A stretch of 64,000 bases of DNA from assembly GCA_030522415.1 (NCBI GenBank), contig CM060108.1, positions 37,234,756 through 37,298,755 on the forward strand. Direction: 5' to 3'. The first letter of the stretch is position 1. The number at the start of each line of letters is the position of its first letter. Below the pieces are notes generated by a model. It saw nothing but the letters and a program-made list of their open reading frames with translations, ran no database searches and was not told the DNA's origin. The DNA is from Channallabes apus (Eukaryota; Chordata; Actinopteri; Siluriformes; Clariidae). A program made the translations under genes and the position numbers. Positions 10,290 to 22,099 of this stretch are shown one piece after another.

Positions 10290-11630
10290 CGAAAATACCC
10301 CGCAAACCAAAAAGTGACCAAACACAAGCAATGGCTTAAAAAATGAAAAAGAACATCTATAGCAACAGACAGGGCTTGTTAAATAACCAGGGTCAGTGAT
10401 TGAATTATATCATAAAGTAGTTGAATAACTCTAACAAACCATGTTTTAAGATGATGTCTCATATTAGACTCATTAGAATCAGTATAGGGTGAATAGGAAA
10501 ATACAGCAAATTAATAGGTTCTAATGGCACCTTCTGCTATGGCACCAGTACTAGCCAACCCTCTGCCAACAGAAGTACACATTTCAGATAGGTACTGTAG
10601 TTCAGCTTCTGTGTCAGTGTCAGAGATGGATTATTGCTGGACTCATGATAATGTATGGTCATCTTAGTCATCAAGGCAGGAGAAGGAATTGACAAGGGAA
10701 GTCTGTTGCACCTGCTGAGTCCACAATTGACATCTAAGTCCTATGCAGGCGATGCACAGGGGTACTGACAGCAGTAGAAGAAGAATTAACTACAAAAACT
10801 CAATTTAAGGGCAAAACGTTAACATGAACCAATAAGTTGTGGTGTACATGCTAATTTGTTTCTATGGTTTTGATATGGTAAAGATGAAGGGCAGATTTTG
10901 AGGTCACTACAAGGTAGCAACAGACTCCCACATATAAGAAAGCTTTCTTTTGCCTTTGACTCCACAACTAGCACTCAATTACATACAGAACGAGGTGGGC
11001 TTTTACTGTGTCTTTACTGTTATAGTCACCCTGGGGTTACTGTTCAACAGTGCTATTTTTCTGAGCCAGGAGCATGACACCACTATATTTCAGACACTCT
11101 GCAATCAATTAGCTCTCCAAAATTGTTTCCTGGTCAGAGTGACTGCTGACGGTAGCCATACAGTATATACTGTATAGAAAATAATCCTTCCCATAGCTTT
11201 TGTGCTATTTTCTTAGTGGTCTGCTCTTGGCCCTGGACTGCATGTACAAGATTTTCAACAGACTTGTTGTTACTGTCCTTGGCTGACCAGAAATTAATGC
11301 ACATAAGTTGCAGCAAAGCAATGGTCTTAATATTTTCCAGAGAAGCTCTCGCACCTGGTTCTAGGGTTTTGCTTAGGATGTATGTCAATTTCCCACTTAG
11401 TCTCATACATCTTTCTCCATGCCATACCTGAGGAAAAATTGACAAGCTAAAGATTGGGTAGCATGGTACAGAATCAGAAAACATCACTGCTGTGGAGTCG
11501 ACCCTCAGTCATCGGGAAAAAAATAAAAGCAAAGAGATGTAACCTGCAGACCTGGAGACATGAACTGCAACCGAGGGAGTGGAGCTTCCCAACATCTAGG
11601 TTTGGCAGGACAAGTTGAAAGTATTTGTGG
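10290..11630. other. No gene recognised; repeat-like
   Basis: A minus-strand open frame of 117 codons (11134-11487) has no recognisable domain. The stretch looks like degraded repeat, perhaps continuing the LINE at 11640-12500. Confidence 0.4.
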
Positions 11631-11637
11631 ACAAATC

Positions 11638-12500
11638 TCAAAGAGCTACATACATGTAAGCAATTAAAAGAATAAAAAAGAGTAACATGCCCCCAATTAA
11701 AATGCTCTCCTGGACAGAAAAGTCTTTAACAGTCCACAGTCTGTGGAGCCCAGCCTGGAGTAGACTGGCATGGACCAGCCTTTCAGCATCACAGAAGGAG
11801 AGGGAAGGGTGGAGTTTGGTTATGTTTCTGAGATGAAAGTATGCAGTTTTACAGAGATGGTGAACATATGATTCAAATGACAAGTCAGGGTCAAACTTAA
11901 CCCTCAGCTTATTAACAGAGTTGGGGAGAGTAATGGCGTGGTCAGAAAAGCAAATACAGGTAATTGGGGATAAATGGAGCTGGTGGGGGGGTACTAATTA
12001 GAAAGTCATCAGTTTTGGTGCTGTTCAACTGAAGGAAGTTCTCTGACATCCACACCTTAATCTCATCCAGCAGCAAGTGACAGAGAGGTCAGTTTCAATA
12101 GAACTGAATATCATCAGCATAGCAGTGGAATGAAACTCCATGCTTGCCAATGACGTGGCTAATGGGAGCATGATTTTGAAGTTGACCATGTGGGGCTGTG
12201 ATTTGGCATCCCGAAGGGCCACATACCCTATTTGTCAGCTCTATTTGTCAGATAGGACCCAAACAACTCCAGAGCAGTGCCAAAAAATCCAATTATATGC
12301 TGAAGACGGTGGAGGAGAATTTTGTGGTCAACCATATCGAACAGGGTCTAACAGTTCTGAATAAGGATCTGACAGGTACCGTTGAGACAAGTGCTTCTCA
12401 AAAGGTCTCTACTAAGGCTATCTACCACTACATTCAGCTTGCCAGCTATGTACTTGCAGGCATCCAGTTTTGGCTTGATCAAGTAAACGTAGGGTCCAGT
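11638..12500 (-). mobile_element. L2/Rex-type LINE reverse transcriptase remnant
   Basis: On the minus strand and in shifting frames: a palm segment resembling AFDMVDHKILL (about 12320), a YADD catalytic box at 12110-12121 within HGVSFHCYADDIQFY, a 'LNSTKTDDF' segment (about 12010), and SYVHHLCKTAYFHLRNITKL (about 11820-11880). This order is that of a non-LTR reverse transcriptase. Frameshifts and stops show it is dead. Confidence 0.75.
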
Positions 12501-12540
12501 TATTTTAACAGAACTATTTTTATCATTAGGTATTTCTATC

Positions 12541-13150
12541 ATTAACATTTTATATTAGCATATGTTTGATTACAATGGAATATATAAGAACTGAAGTATA
12601 AAAATGCAATACGTTTGTAATACGTTCCTTGTCACTTCTTGATTCTGCCAAAGTAAGAGTTTGAGATGAACTGAAATGAAAGTTTCAGTTCACTGCAGGA
12701 TGAAAATTTTTTTTACACACATTGTATGCATTGATTTGTTTTCTATAAATAAAATTTAAAAAATCACAATATTACATAATCAACATAATAAATATATACC
12801 ATACATACATGTAAACACCCACTAGGTGGAGGTATAGCCTTGTGTATGATGCTGACACTTTGCGCTCACTGTCAAGTTAGTTTGATTTTCTCAATATGCA
12901 GATAGAATTTATCAATTTGGAATATCTAATTATGATTGCATATCAAATATAAACACAACTTTTCATCATATGTAAATTAACCCAAAATAATATAATTCAA
13001 CAGTTCTATACCTGAATATTTCTTTAATACTTTTAAAGAAATATTCCCATATTATAAATACAATTATATAATATTATATATAGATAGATAAAAAAAATTC
13101 CTGTGACAGACAGCAAAGTGTTTAAAGAAACTAAATAAAAATCAGTTGTT
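12541..13150. other. AT-rich intergenic, nothing recognised
   Basis: High AT content with short ATATT runs; no open frame or repeat identified. Confidence 0.5.
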
Positions 13151-13159
13151 TATGTATCA

Positions 13160-13515
13160 ACCTCAGCAGCAACCTCATTTCTCCACTCATCTGTTCCAAC
13201 AACTTAGCATTCAACATCACCAGCATACTAATCACCAGCCTGATCAGCTGTCATCATCTGCACCTGTTTCTTACTGGTTCATGCCTTAATTTAGATGCTT
13301 TTATATGCTTGAATGGTTCGTACAGTAGGTCACTGTGAGGCTTGACAAACAGAAATGTTCCTCTCAAACTGGTTAGGAACTGAAAATGAGAACCAAAAAA
13401 GTCCGTTAGGAAGGGTGGAGAACTGTTCCTGAAGAACACAAAGATATTAGCAGGTCTGTCTCATTGGAAGTGAAATATGGAGAAATGATGAGTGACTCAA
13501 GACCTTTGCACAGTA
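13160..13515. repeat. Dispersed repeat copy (family also at 53.1-53.6 kb)
   Basis: Blocks such as 'cctcatttctccactcatct' and 'catctgcacctgtttctt' recur in order at 53118-53640. This copy lacks the SINE inserted in the other and so shows the empty site (near 13219-13230). Confidence 0.6.
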
Positions 13516-14040
13516 CTGTACATCTCCCATCTAACCTGTAAACATTATAATGCACATGGGCGCACATTCCTTATCAATTTTACACATTCCTTCGCATACC
13601 ATCAGCAACTTCACAAAATGACGTGCCATGTTAGCACATTGCTACAGACTGTTCTTTCTCCTGAATCAGTGAGAATTACTGCACTTTTTTTCCCGCTAGT
13701 TTGGTGCTTATTTTACACCTTTAGTCGATATACAATATACTAATAAACGCATGAGGTCAATCTTCACAATGAAAAGCAGCACAGATTGCAGCAAAAGCTA
13801 TCATTCTTATTGGTGACAGGTGGTGTGTTTTCTTTCAGCTAAAGGCAAACTGATATAAAGCTGGTGTAAAAATGTCATGAGTGAGAGCTTTAGAATTTTG
13901 TGATTTTTGTTTGTTTTATGTTTATTACAATAATTTCCTTTTGAAGCATAAGATACTGAAATGAAACAGTTAAGAGTAAATAAGAAACTTTCCAATTATT
14001 CTCATTTTGTAAAACTGATTGAATAAATGAAAAGGAAAAT
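13516..14040. other. Region downstream of FAAH2, nothing recognised
   Basis: AT-rich, only short open frames without family resemblance. Confidence 0.5.
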
Positions 14041-14057
14041 TAAACTTGTAATACATT

Positions 14058-14077
14058 TTTATTATTACATTTTTATT
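14058..14077 (-). terminator. FAAH2 polyadenylation signals
   Basis: On the minus strand two AATAAA hexamers (plus-strand tttatt at 14058-14063 and 14072-14077) lie 50-70 bp downstream of the FAAH2 stop, giving a very short 3' UTR. Confidence 0.6.
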
Positions 14078-14126
14078 ATTTCTAATAAAGTAGTATAAAT
14101 CCACCAGCTCCACTTGGTCCAATTTC

Positions 14127-14302
14127 TCAGGTGGTTCCTGGGTTTCTCCAGCCTCCGAAAGTTTTCTCCAGATACAGAGCCACAGCAAGTGTTAGATGAT
14201 CCTGCAGCTTTCCTCCCACTACCTGCACGCCAAGGGGCAAACCCTCCTCACTCAGCCCCAAAGGACACTGGGTAACAGGTAGGCCCAACGTATTGAAGAT
14301 CC
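14127..14302 (-). CDS. faah2: FAAH2 exon 11 (C-terminus and stop)
   Basis: Encodes NTLGLPVTQCPLGL and HLTLAVALYLEKTFGGWRNP, ending PGTT then TGA at 14129-14127. Acceptor tggttgcag|GG. Confidence 0.93.
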
Positions 14303-17300
14303 CTGCAACCAGACAAGGGAAATCTTGAATATGGAGAAAGATGGATATGATTCCTTGTCCAATGTATGCCTCACATGGTATCACCTGTGTAAATGAAGTT
14401 ATATATTGTGAATATTGGATGATGGTGTTTAGGGGCCAGGAGAGGATGAGGGGGGTACAGCAGCACACCATCTGTCCCCAACACCTTGTCCATGTCACGC
14501 TGCAGTGCCTCCTTCTGTTTGAGGTAGAATGGTGATGGTTTGCCTTCCATTAGCGCCAGACCTGAATAATCCATATGGAGGAGTGGATTATTACAGAGGC
14601 ACTTATTCAGACCTTTTCTATATAATGAACATGTGCTGATGTGTAAGGGTTGTGTTGTGCTGTAATGGACAGGTTTGTGATGTAATTTGATGTGTTACCA
14701 ATGGAAGGTAGTGTATGGTTAGATTTTCCAAAAATCCGCTTTATCAGTTCCCACACTGGCCAAACAGGTGAGCCTCCATCTGCCATCAGCACCGCAAAAG
14801 ACTGCGGAGGCTGGATCAAACACAGACACACAAGTTAATTTGGAAAAACTGCCCCTTAATCACCATTCCCTCAGTAAAAGTTGACATAACCTATAATGCA
14901 CTTAGTGTATAAACATGTTTAAAATAATGTTAACCTTTTTTTTTACTATTAGAGCATTCAGAGACAGACCTTGCCATTCTTATCCGGCAGAGCCATGTAG
15001 GATAGCCAGATCTGGGATGCGTACTTCAGCTGTGGAAAGCTAATTTCCTTAACTTTGACTCCCAAATCTGCCTCCAGTCGCTGAATGACCTGCAAACGCC
15101 AGTAACAACAAAGACACACTGAGGCTTTGACATTTGTTCATTCACATGTTCACTGTAATTTAGAGAATTATTAGAAACTGCGTAGCCTCCCACCTTTCTC
15201 TGTGCTTCAACTAGCTGTTTGTCCACAGGGGACGTCCACATAGGTTTGTCATCATCTATTACTGTGAAGAAACGCAGCTTCTTCAGGTCCACCTCCGAGG
15301 ACAGTGACAGTCTGTCAAGACACATGTGGGCAAGATTTTATCATAAAGTGAAAACAAATCAAATTAAATCAAGTTTCTCTTTAACATCAGTCTAGATTTC
15401 TTTAAGTAGTAGTTGGTGGCCCTTTTTACCAGCAGCCACTGAATTAATTTACCACATTACTGTACACTCTACAGTGCTGGTTCTTGGCTCACAAGTTCTT
15501 GTCCATGCTGTTGCTGCTCCAATTGAGGGGGTCGCCACAGTGGACCATTCGATCCGCACACACTGACACAATCCTTCCAGTATTATCTGAGTGGTTCAGC
15601 ACTGGGCATTGGGTGGGAATTGAACCCACTTCCACATGGCAAGTGAGAAACCTACTACTGAGCCAGAAATGCAGCCCAATTGCTTGTGCATAAACATCCC
15701 AAAATTAAACTTATCTTTAACTACAATTTTTTTTTTACTTGTCTGCGTTTGCTCCAGCCATGATCTTCAGCATCGGCAGCAGGTCCTCTGCATAGCGACA
15801 CATTGGACCTGTACTCAGAAACTCCTCATGAAGCCCAGAGCTAGGAGGGCGCTGACCGTCATTACAGACAATTCCTACAAAACACACACATAGGCTTCTT
15901 CAAGGCTAACTCTTATACTGTAAGGTTAAGTTCTCGAGTTGTACAATAAGAAAAATGTGTCAAATGTGTTAGAGACAGCTGCCGATTATGTACAGAAGAG
16001 AGATGCAGTTAGCTGAGCACTGTTATAAATTGAGGTGCACATGTATCATATGCAGAGGTGTCAAGTAACGAAGTACAAATACTTCGTTACCTTACTTAAG
16101 TAGAAATTTTGGGTATCTATACTTTACTGGAGTAATTATTTTTCAGCCGACTTTTTACTTCTACTCCTTACATTTTTAAGCAATTATCTGTACTTTATAC
16201 TCCTTACATTTTAAAAATAGCCTCGTTACTATATTTTTATGATCAGAACGCGCAACCCCCCCAGTCGCATGATAAGAACGCGCACAACGACCCCCCCCCC
16301 CCATCGCATCATCAGAAAGCGAGACCTTAATGCCCATTGTCGCCCCTCACGGTACTTTTACTTTTATACTTTAAGTAGTTTGGAAACCAGTACTTTTAAA
16401 CTTTTACTTAAGTAAAAAGCTTGGGTTGATACTTCAACTTCTAAAGAAGTATTTTTGAACCCTAGTATCTATACTTCTACTCAAGTAATGAATGTGAATA
16501 CTTTTGACACCACTGATCATATGTATCCCCAGACTCCTCACATTCCATACTCCATACCTAATTTACTCAGACAAATTTTAGCCATCAACCAAAAGTATGC
16601 AGTAAACAGTTAAATACATGCACACAGTCTTTTGTCACAGAACGTCTGTCTGGAATATGCATGTACACACACCTGGAGTCCCTTTGTGTCCAAATATCCC
16701 ATTAAAGAAACAGGGTATGCGAATGCTGCCTCCAATATCTGAACCAATACCAATCACCGCGCCCCCACTGCCCAGAATACTGCCCTCTCCACCTACAGTA
16801 CAGGGGAAAGAGTGAATGAGCAAGACACACACACACAGCTCTGTCATACAGACATTAAAACATCATAGAAACTCACATTATAGTAAATAATTATCGATAT
16901 ATTCTTCTCTGTCAATATTTTGGTGTTTGATCCAAATACGATCTAAGCTTCTGACCATTGATCCCTGTGCATTTTGACCAGAAGGTGAATACATTCATAA
17001 AATCATCATAATTTATTGTTTTACAACAACAGCAGTGCAAACTACAAACTTGTCTATTTCTTCATACTTACACACCCATGCCTTTAGTGCTTCTGACCCA
17101 CCTGAACTTCCGCCACATGTCCTGGTCGTGTCGTACGGGTTGCTGGTGATGCCGTACAGGTGATTGTTAGACTCCAGCCACATGCACATTTCGCTGGTGT
17201 TGGTCACTCCTAGAGGAATAGCTCCAGCTCTCTTAAGCAGAGCCACAACAGGGGCGTCAGTACTGGCAACAAAGCCAGCCCGAGAGATTAGGCCTGTGGA

Positions 17301-20300
17301 GCATGGCATACCTGAAAGACATGAATGTGGAGGAAGAAGATTGTTCAGCTACCCACTCACTGAATTCAGAACAAATAAATCTAATGACAAGAAGCACAAA
17401 TCCACTTCAAACTATCATAATTCTAGCCATAAACAGATTATTAATGAATAGCCATAAAAGGGTAACTTGAGTTTTATTGCTTGAGGATTGCTGATCTACA
17501 TTGATGATTGTTTTACCCTGTAAGAAAAAAGACTCTTTGACAGACATGGGGACTCCCAGCAGAGGAAGTCGATCTTCCAGAGCCTCCTCTCCCCCGGTCT
17601 CCTCCTCTATCAGTCTGTCCACATTAGCTGCTTCTGCCAAAGCTGCCGAAAACCTGAGAGACATTTATTAGGAAGACTCTCAATAATTCTTTGTGGCATT
17701 AATTCCATAAGATGTTGGAAACATTCCTTTGAGATTCTGGTCCGTGTTGCCATGATTGTATTAAGCAATTCCCGTTTTTTCCAGGTGCACTTTCTACCAC
17801 TTCCAAAAAGTGTTTGACTGGATCTGTTTAGATCTGATACAGTAACTGGCTACACCACTGAAGAACACTGAACTCATTTTCATGTTCATCAAACCAGTTT
17901 GAGACCATTTTTGCACAATATTAGGTGAATTGTGGCCATAAAGTCATACACATCAGGTTGACGGGTATGACTTTATATTATAGTAGATCAGATCTATAAT
18001 GCTTAAACATTTAAGTGATGATTACACCACTCCATTACACCACCTCCACCAGTCTGGTCTGTTTACACAAAGCATGTTGGGTTCATGGATTCATGTTTTT
18101 TGGCACCAAATTCTGCCCCCAACATCTATGAGTTTCTTTCTTTTTTTTTAACGCCAGGCTAGCTTTAAAACTACATTTGGATTTACTTGTTTAAAAACTT
18201 TTATAAAAGCGTCAACAGAATAAAACAAGTTCCTCAACGGAGTAAAAGAGTTACAGTCAAATTAAATATGTTCGATGGACATAAGAGTTCAGCATGATGA
18301 ACATTGTGGTGGATTTTCTTTATATCTATGAATTTCATCAAAAAAAAGAAATTCACCAAACAAGGCGACATTGTCTTCAATTCACAAAATACTATGGCAA
18401 AATACTCAACGGTCAAAATACTATGTCAGCAAAAAATCTGTATGGCCATTTTCCATTTAACTTTGCTGTCAACCAAGCATTTTTATCTGCAAGACTTCCA
18501 GTTACTGGATGTTTTTTAATAAATGCTCCATTCTGAGTAAACTGTACAAAGTGTTGTGAGTGGCATTTCCAGGGGATCATCAGCTATAGAAATACTCAAA
18601 CCAGACCGTCTGTCAACAATCATGAAATGGTCAAAATCATTGAGATAATTTGTCCCATATTTTGATGGTTGTTGGGAAAATTACACAAAGCTGTTGGTTT
18701 GTTTCTGCATGATTTCATGCAAACTATTGCCATGTGATTGACTGATAAGATAACTTAATAAATTAATAGGTGCAAGAGTGATCCTAATTAATTGCTTCAC
18801 TTACAAATTCCTTATAATTAAATAAACACACCACCAACTAACAATTGTAAATTTACATGAGAACAAAAAATTACATATGAATTAAAACATTTTTTTAAAC
18901 TTAAAAAGCAAACCATTGAAAGGTAGCTCTGTGATTTTCAGCAGAGGCAGTGAACTTAATTTAAATGAATGCAAATGAAGCACTAGGTATGCAAATGTAA
19001 ACGTGCGCTAGCTACGTCAAGCCTTTAATAAACACATGACATGACAGAGGAGCTTGGACTTTACAGTGAAATGCCATATTATAGTGTGTATAGTGTGCCA
19101 TGTGAAGCTTACGTCATGTACTGTATGAATATTGTAAACAGACACTAAGGTTGTAGAGGTGAGGACTCACCTATCCTTAACCACAGCATTCAGGAGTGGG
19201 TTCACTTGCTGGATCCTGTCTATATAGGCCTGAACCACCTCTACACTCGTCACCTGTGATCGGGAAACATGGGCACGTGTTTTTATTGTAAAATAACCAC
19301 ACTGGCAGGGTCAATGTGAATAGCAATGTTTGTGAATATCAGTGTCTGGTTTCGTTACCGAGAAACAGTAAAATCATTCTTATGCCATGCTACTGTATGT
19401 GCCATGTCCACACGTAGCCGGGTATTTTTAAAAATAATTCCGTCCACAGAACCTACATTTTAAATATATCTTTGTCCACATGAAAACGCTAAACGCCCTG
19501 ATAAGCGCTGTTAGGAGCCCCCTAATCAACAGGGACCAATCAGAACCCAGAAACGTCATTACCAGTTGCGCTTTGTAGAAGTCCGACGGGTCTCACCAAA
19601 GTACTACAGATGTCTGGGTACAGGTGGGACAGGGATATAGCAGCAGGAATAACAGAGAGAGATGGGTTATCGGGGGCGGGGCTTGCAGGATGACTTTCGC
19701 ACACATAGACACTGTTCCTTGCTAAAGGAACATCGATAAAACAGTCTCTCCGTTAATGTGTGTGTGTGCACGTACATTACATACACACACACTGCCTGCG
19801 TGCACAAATGGAAACACTATTTTTACTTTTTTTAAAGGTAAAGTGCAGGTTAATTTGTTTTATTTTTACTTTATACATTTAGGGTGCCCATCCATCACAG
19901 GGCAAACACAAACACACAAACACTCATTGGAACGCCAGTTATCGTAAACTGCCTGTCTTTGTACTGTGGGCGGAAACCTAAGATGCTGTGAGTCTTTCAG
20001 CTGCACAACTTGGCACAGGTTTAACACTAAGGGGGTGTTATTCGTACGTCGCTTGAAACATCCGGGATGAATTGACACATCTAAGATGAGATCATCGTGC
20101 TAATTACACTCTGGCTAAGTTGGTTCTTCGAGCACACCTGTTGTTGATGATTAGTTTGGCCGGATTGAGTTGTCTAGGATTATTGCGCGTTCGTGCGTTG
20201 GTTTAAAAGGCGATATGCATCGACAGTAGAAACACTGATCACAAGCCCTTTGATTGGTTGACGAAATGACAAAAGAACAAGCTCAATTTTTTTTGTAACA

Positions 20301-20605
20301 CCTGTTATGCGCTGAAATGCTTTCCTGCCATGGATTCCCCCTCCTCACACACACACACACACACACACATAATCGCTATCAAATATTATATTAGAACATA
20401 ATATGCACATATGTTTTACAAATTACATGAGACAATAAAATAAAATAAGAAATATGAAAATAAATATGTTGTATATGGAAAAATAGAAATATGAATTTTT
20501 TTTTTAAAACATGTACACTTTTATATTGTTTACTTTATAATAAAATTAGTTTTGCCCAATTTTTCATTATAAAAAAATATTTTTATTATACATATCTATC
20601 TATCT

Positions 20606-20679
<74 letters not shown>

Positions 20680-20834
20680 CATATTTATAACGAACCCCTG
20701 AAAAATAAATGTGTTACAAAATAAACATTATACAAGAATTTGAATTAATGGTCTTGAGGGCTGTCTCGTGCCTAGAGTTTATTATAATAATAGAAAACCT
20801 ATGAATTTATGTTCTAATATAATATTTGATATCA

Positions 20835-20890
<56 letters not shown>

Positions 20891-21887
20891 TATGGCAAGC
20901 CGTATATATGCATGCAAGATACTTTTCTTTCCCCACGTGAGTCAGTCCACGTCAGCGCTCTTTAACCAATCAGATGTGACCTCACCATTTCAACCAATCA
21001 TAACCCGGCAGGAGCGCAGCCTTAATCCTGTTTACATGAAATAAACCTGCTACCGAGCAGGTTCAAGCTTACGGACATGTTGCTATGACAACAAGTGCGA
21101 GATGAGCATCGAAGAACGAAACAATCCAAGATCAGGACAAATCCACAACAATCAAATCCAGCTAACTGAGTTAGCGACGTACGAAGAACATACCCCTGGT
21201 GCCCTTCCTGACACAACACTCCCATTTTATTCGGGCTTGGAACCGGGACTGCATCCAGTGGCTGGGGTTTGAGCATTGGGTGGGAATTAAACCCGGGTTT
21301 TCCACATGGCAGGTGAGAAACCCAACACTTAGCCTGGGAGGAGAACATGCAAACTACACAAAAACACAGAGATGGGAATCGAACCCTCGAGCCTGGAGGT
21401 GTGAGGCCACAGTGCTAACCACTTCACCAGCTCTACACAGTCCTGCAAGAAGTAAACAGACACCCACAGTTTTATGATGGAATTTATGCACCAAAACTAT
21501 TAGGCAGCACTAGGTTTTAATGCATCATTAGTACTTATTCAAGGTCCAACAGGTTTCGAATAAGGACGCATGCGCGTGACGCTCTCGTGCGACTCCAGAA
21601 CTCTTGTCGGCTCGCGCGTTCCAGGTGTAGCGCTGCTGTAAATGTAGAATTGAACTCGATCGCTTCTCTGCTGTTTAATGTGAGGAGTTACACACACACA
21701 CACACACCTGTCTGCGGCGGATTCTCTTTGCCAGCTGTGTGGCGGGAATGAGCAGCAGTGGGTCGGTGAGCGGCTCCACTCTCTCGGCTCTGCGTCGCGG
21801 CGACACCAGAACAAACAGCGCGTAGAGGAAACTGCAGACTGCGCGCGACAGCCACTGCAAAATCCACTCTGCGGTTGTTAAACCCAT
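14127..21887 (-). CDS. faah2: Fatty-acid amide hydrolase 2, complete 11-exon gene
   Basis: Join on the minus strand: 21887-21708, 19253-19171, 17653-17517, 17311-17102, 16792-16673, 15874-15739, 15311-15194, 15089-14970, 14810-14699, 14561-14385, 14302-14127; 1569 bp, 522 residues (human FAAH2 is about 532). FAAH2 is a membrane serine hydrolase of the amidase-signature family that hydrolyses fatty-acid amides such as oleamide. Seen here: an N-terminal hydrophobic anchor (about residues 8-30), catalytic Lys127 in GVPMSVKESF, cis-Ser202 in CGGSSGG and nucleophile Ser226 in GSDIGGSIRIP; the spacing 75 and 24 equals the known FAAH triad. The C-terminus keeps GLPVTQCPLGL and HLTLAVALYLEKTFGGW. All phases agree, there is no internal stop, and all introns are GT-AG. 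The gene is intact and points away from TESK2. Naming as 2 rather than 1 rests on length and on motifs such as LPSIG and TLAVAxYLEKTFGGW. Confidence 0.93.
14385..14561 (-). CDS. faah2: FAAH2 exon 10
   Basis: Encodes MDKVLGTDGVLLYPPHPLLA and PKHHHPIFTIYNFIYTG, typical of the C-terminal amidase core. Donor ACAG|GTGATA. Confidence 0.92.
14699..14810 (-). CDS. faah2: FAAH2 exon 9
   Basis: Contains PVWPVWELIKRIFGKSNHTL and PSIG, matching the WELIKW...TIPSIG segment of FAAH2. Donor ATTG|GTAACA. Confidence 0.9.
14970..15089 (-). CDS. faah2: FAAH2 exon 8
   Basis: Exactly 40 codons, VIQRLEADLGVKVKEISFPQ through SQIWLSYMALPDKNGK. Acceptor gtttgcag|G, donor AAG|GTCTGT. Confidence 0.9.
15194..15311 (-). 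CDS. faah2: FAAH2 exon 7
   Basis: Encodes VDLKKLRFFTVIDDDKPMWT and ends EAQRK; 39 codons plus one base. Donor AAAG|GTGGGA, phase 0. Confidence 0.9.
15470..15690. repeat. Dispersed repeat in FAAH2 intron 6
   Basis: Sequence such as 'cattgggtgggaattgaacc' and 'acatggcaagtgagaaac' recurs diverged at about 21270-21330, so this is an interspersed (SINE-like) repeat. Confidence 0.5.
15739..15874 (-). CDS. faah2: FAAH2 exon 6
   Basis: Contains FLSTGPMCRYAEDLLPMLKI followed by MAG, the segment conserved after the active site. Acceptor ttttgtag|GA, donor GACAA|GTAAAA. Confidence 0.9.
16053..16515. mobile_element. Non-autonomous hAT element with perfect 8-bp target duplication
   Basis: Ends cagaggtgtcaa and its near-complement ttgacaccactg, flanked by identical atcatatg at 16045-16052 and 16516-16523. 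The 463-bp interior is rich in 'aagtac/acttaagta' motifs and encodes nothing. It lies in FAAH2 intron 5. Confidence 0.85.
16673..16792 (-). CDS. faah2: FAAH2 exon 5 (residues 204-244), nucleophile Ser
   Basis: Reads GGEGSILGSGGAVIGIGSDI then GGSIRIPCFFNGIFGHKGTP. Ser226 is the nucleophile. The donor is followed by GTGTGTGTAC. Confidence 0.92.
17102..17311 (-). CDS. faah2: FAAH2 exon 4 (residues 134-204), cis-Ser
   Basis: Contains DAPVVALLKRAGAIPLGVTN, SEMCMWLESNN and TRTCGGSSG. Ser202 is the cis-serine. The donor splits the GGSSGG motif (TCAG|GTGGGT). Confidence 0.92.
17517..17653 (-). CDS. faah2: FAAH2 exon 3 (residues 88-134), catalytic Lys
   Basis: Encodes FSAALAEAANVDRLIEEE through LPLLGVPMSVKESFFLQG; Lys127 is the general base. 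Acceptor gtctctcag|G, donor CAGG|GTAAAA. Confidence 0.92.
17700..18200. repeat. Degraded Tc1-type transposon fragment in FAAH2 intron 2
   Basis: Resembles the interspersed fish sequence containing 'cactgaactcattttcatgt' and 'ccattacaccacctccacca'. Related pieces occur near 36.5 kb and 44.0 kb. Confidence 0.45.
18201..19160. other. FAAH2 intron 2, nothing further recognised
   Basis: AT-rich; two overlapping 71-80 codon plus-strand frames at 18294-18536 lack any family resemblance. Confidence 0.5.
19171..19253 (-). CDS. faah2: FAAH2 exon 2 (residues 61-88)
   Basis: Acceptor gatcacag|GTG, donor GATAG|GTGAGT. VTSVEVVQAYIDRIQQVNPL is the standard amidase-family helix (S.EVV.AYI.RI..VNP.LNA). Too short to appear as an independent open frame. 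Confidence 0.9.
19390..20340. repeat. FAAH2 intron 1: repeat-like segments
   Basis: 19400-19600 ('ccacacgtagccgggtattt') resembles a common fish MITE. 20030-20280 is moderately CpG-containing unique-looking DNA. (CA)n follows at 20346-20369. Confidence 0.35.
20609..20676. repeat. (TA)n microsatellite
   Basis: About 34 AT units. A second (TA)n of about 23 units lies at 20840-20886. Both are in FAAH2 intron 1. Confidence 0.95.
21190..21440 (-). repeat. SINE-like repeat, inverted copy
   Basis: Complement of the 7690-8043 repeat: 'gaacatgcaaactacacaaa' and 'gggaatcgaaccctcgagcc'. Confidence 0.55.
21708..21887 (-). CDS. faah2: FAAH2 exon 1 (residues 1-60)
   Basis: Starts MGLTTAEWILQWLSRAVCSF with a hydrophobic segment, ends RIRRRQ. 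The donor is itself the first unit of a (GT)9 run (21691-21707 on the plus strand reads as CA). A diverged copy lies at 6643-6783. Confidence 0.9.
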
Positions 21888-21958
21888 ACTGAACTACACT
21901 AGTACACACGGGGATATACACTCTGCGAGTCTCGAGGAGTCGGTGTGCACTCTTTCGA

Positions 21959-21970
21959 TTCCCAGCATGC
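21959..21970 (+). promoter_or_regulatory. ZNF143/STAF-like motif upstream of FAAH2
   Basis: TTCCCAGCATGC matches the core of the known ACTACAnTTCCCAGCATGC-type site, 72-83 bp upstream of the FAAH2 ATG, in a local CpG-containing block. Such sites mark TATA-less vertebrate promoters. No TATA box was seen. Confidence 0.45.
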
Positions 21971-22099
21971 ACCACGCGTGTCTTGTGCAATGGCCTATAT
22001 ATATATTTGAGCAAGACAGATATATATATATACAGATATACCATACAATATAAAACAATAAAAGCAGCTAGACTTTGTTCAGTCGCGTAGTTTTAGTTT

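Noticed and set aside
18294..18536. Two overlapping frames of 71-80 codons in FAAH2 intron 2
   Set aside because: No recognisable similarity; AT-rich chance frames.
21688..22044. 118-codon minus-strand frame overlapping FAAH2 exon 1
   Set aside because: Different frame from the FAAH2 coding exon, no family resemblance; the FAAH2 frame has catalytic exons in phase downstream.
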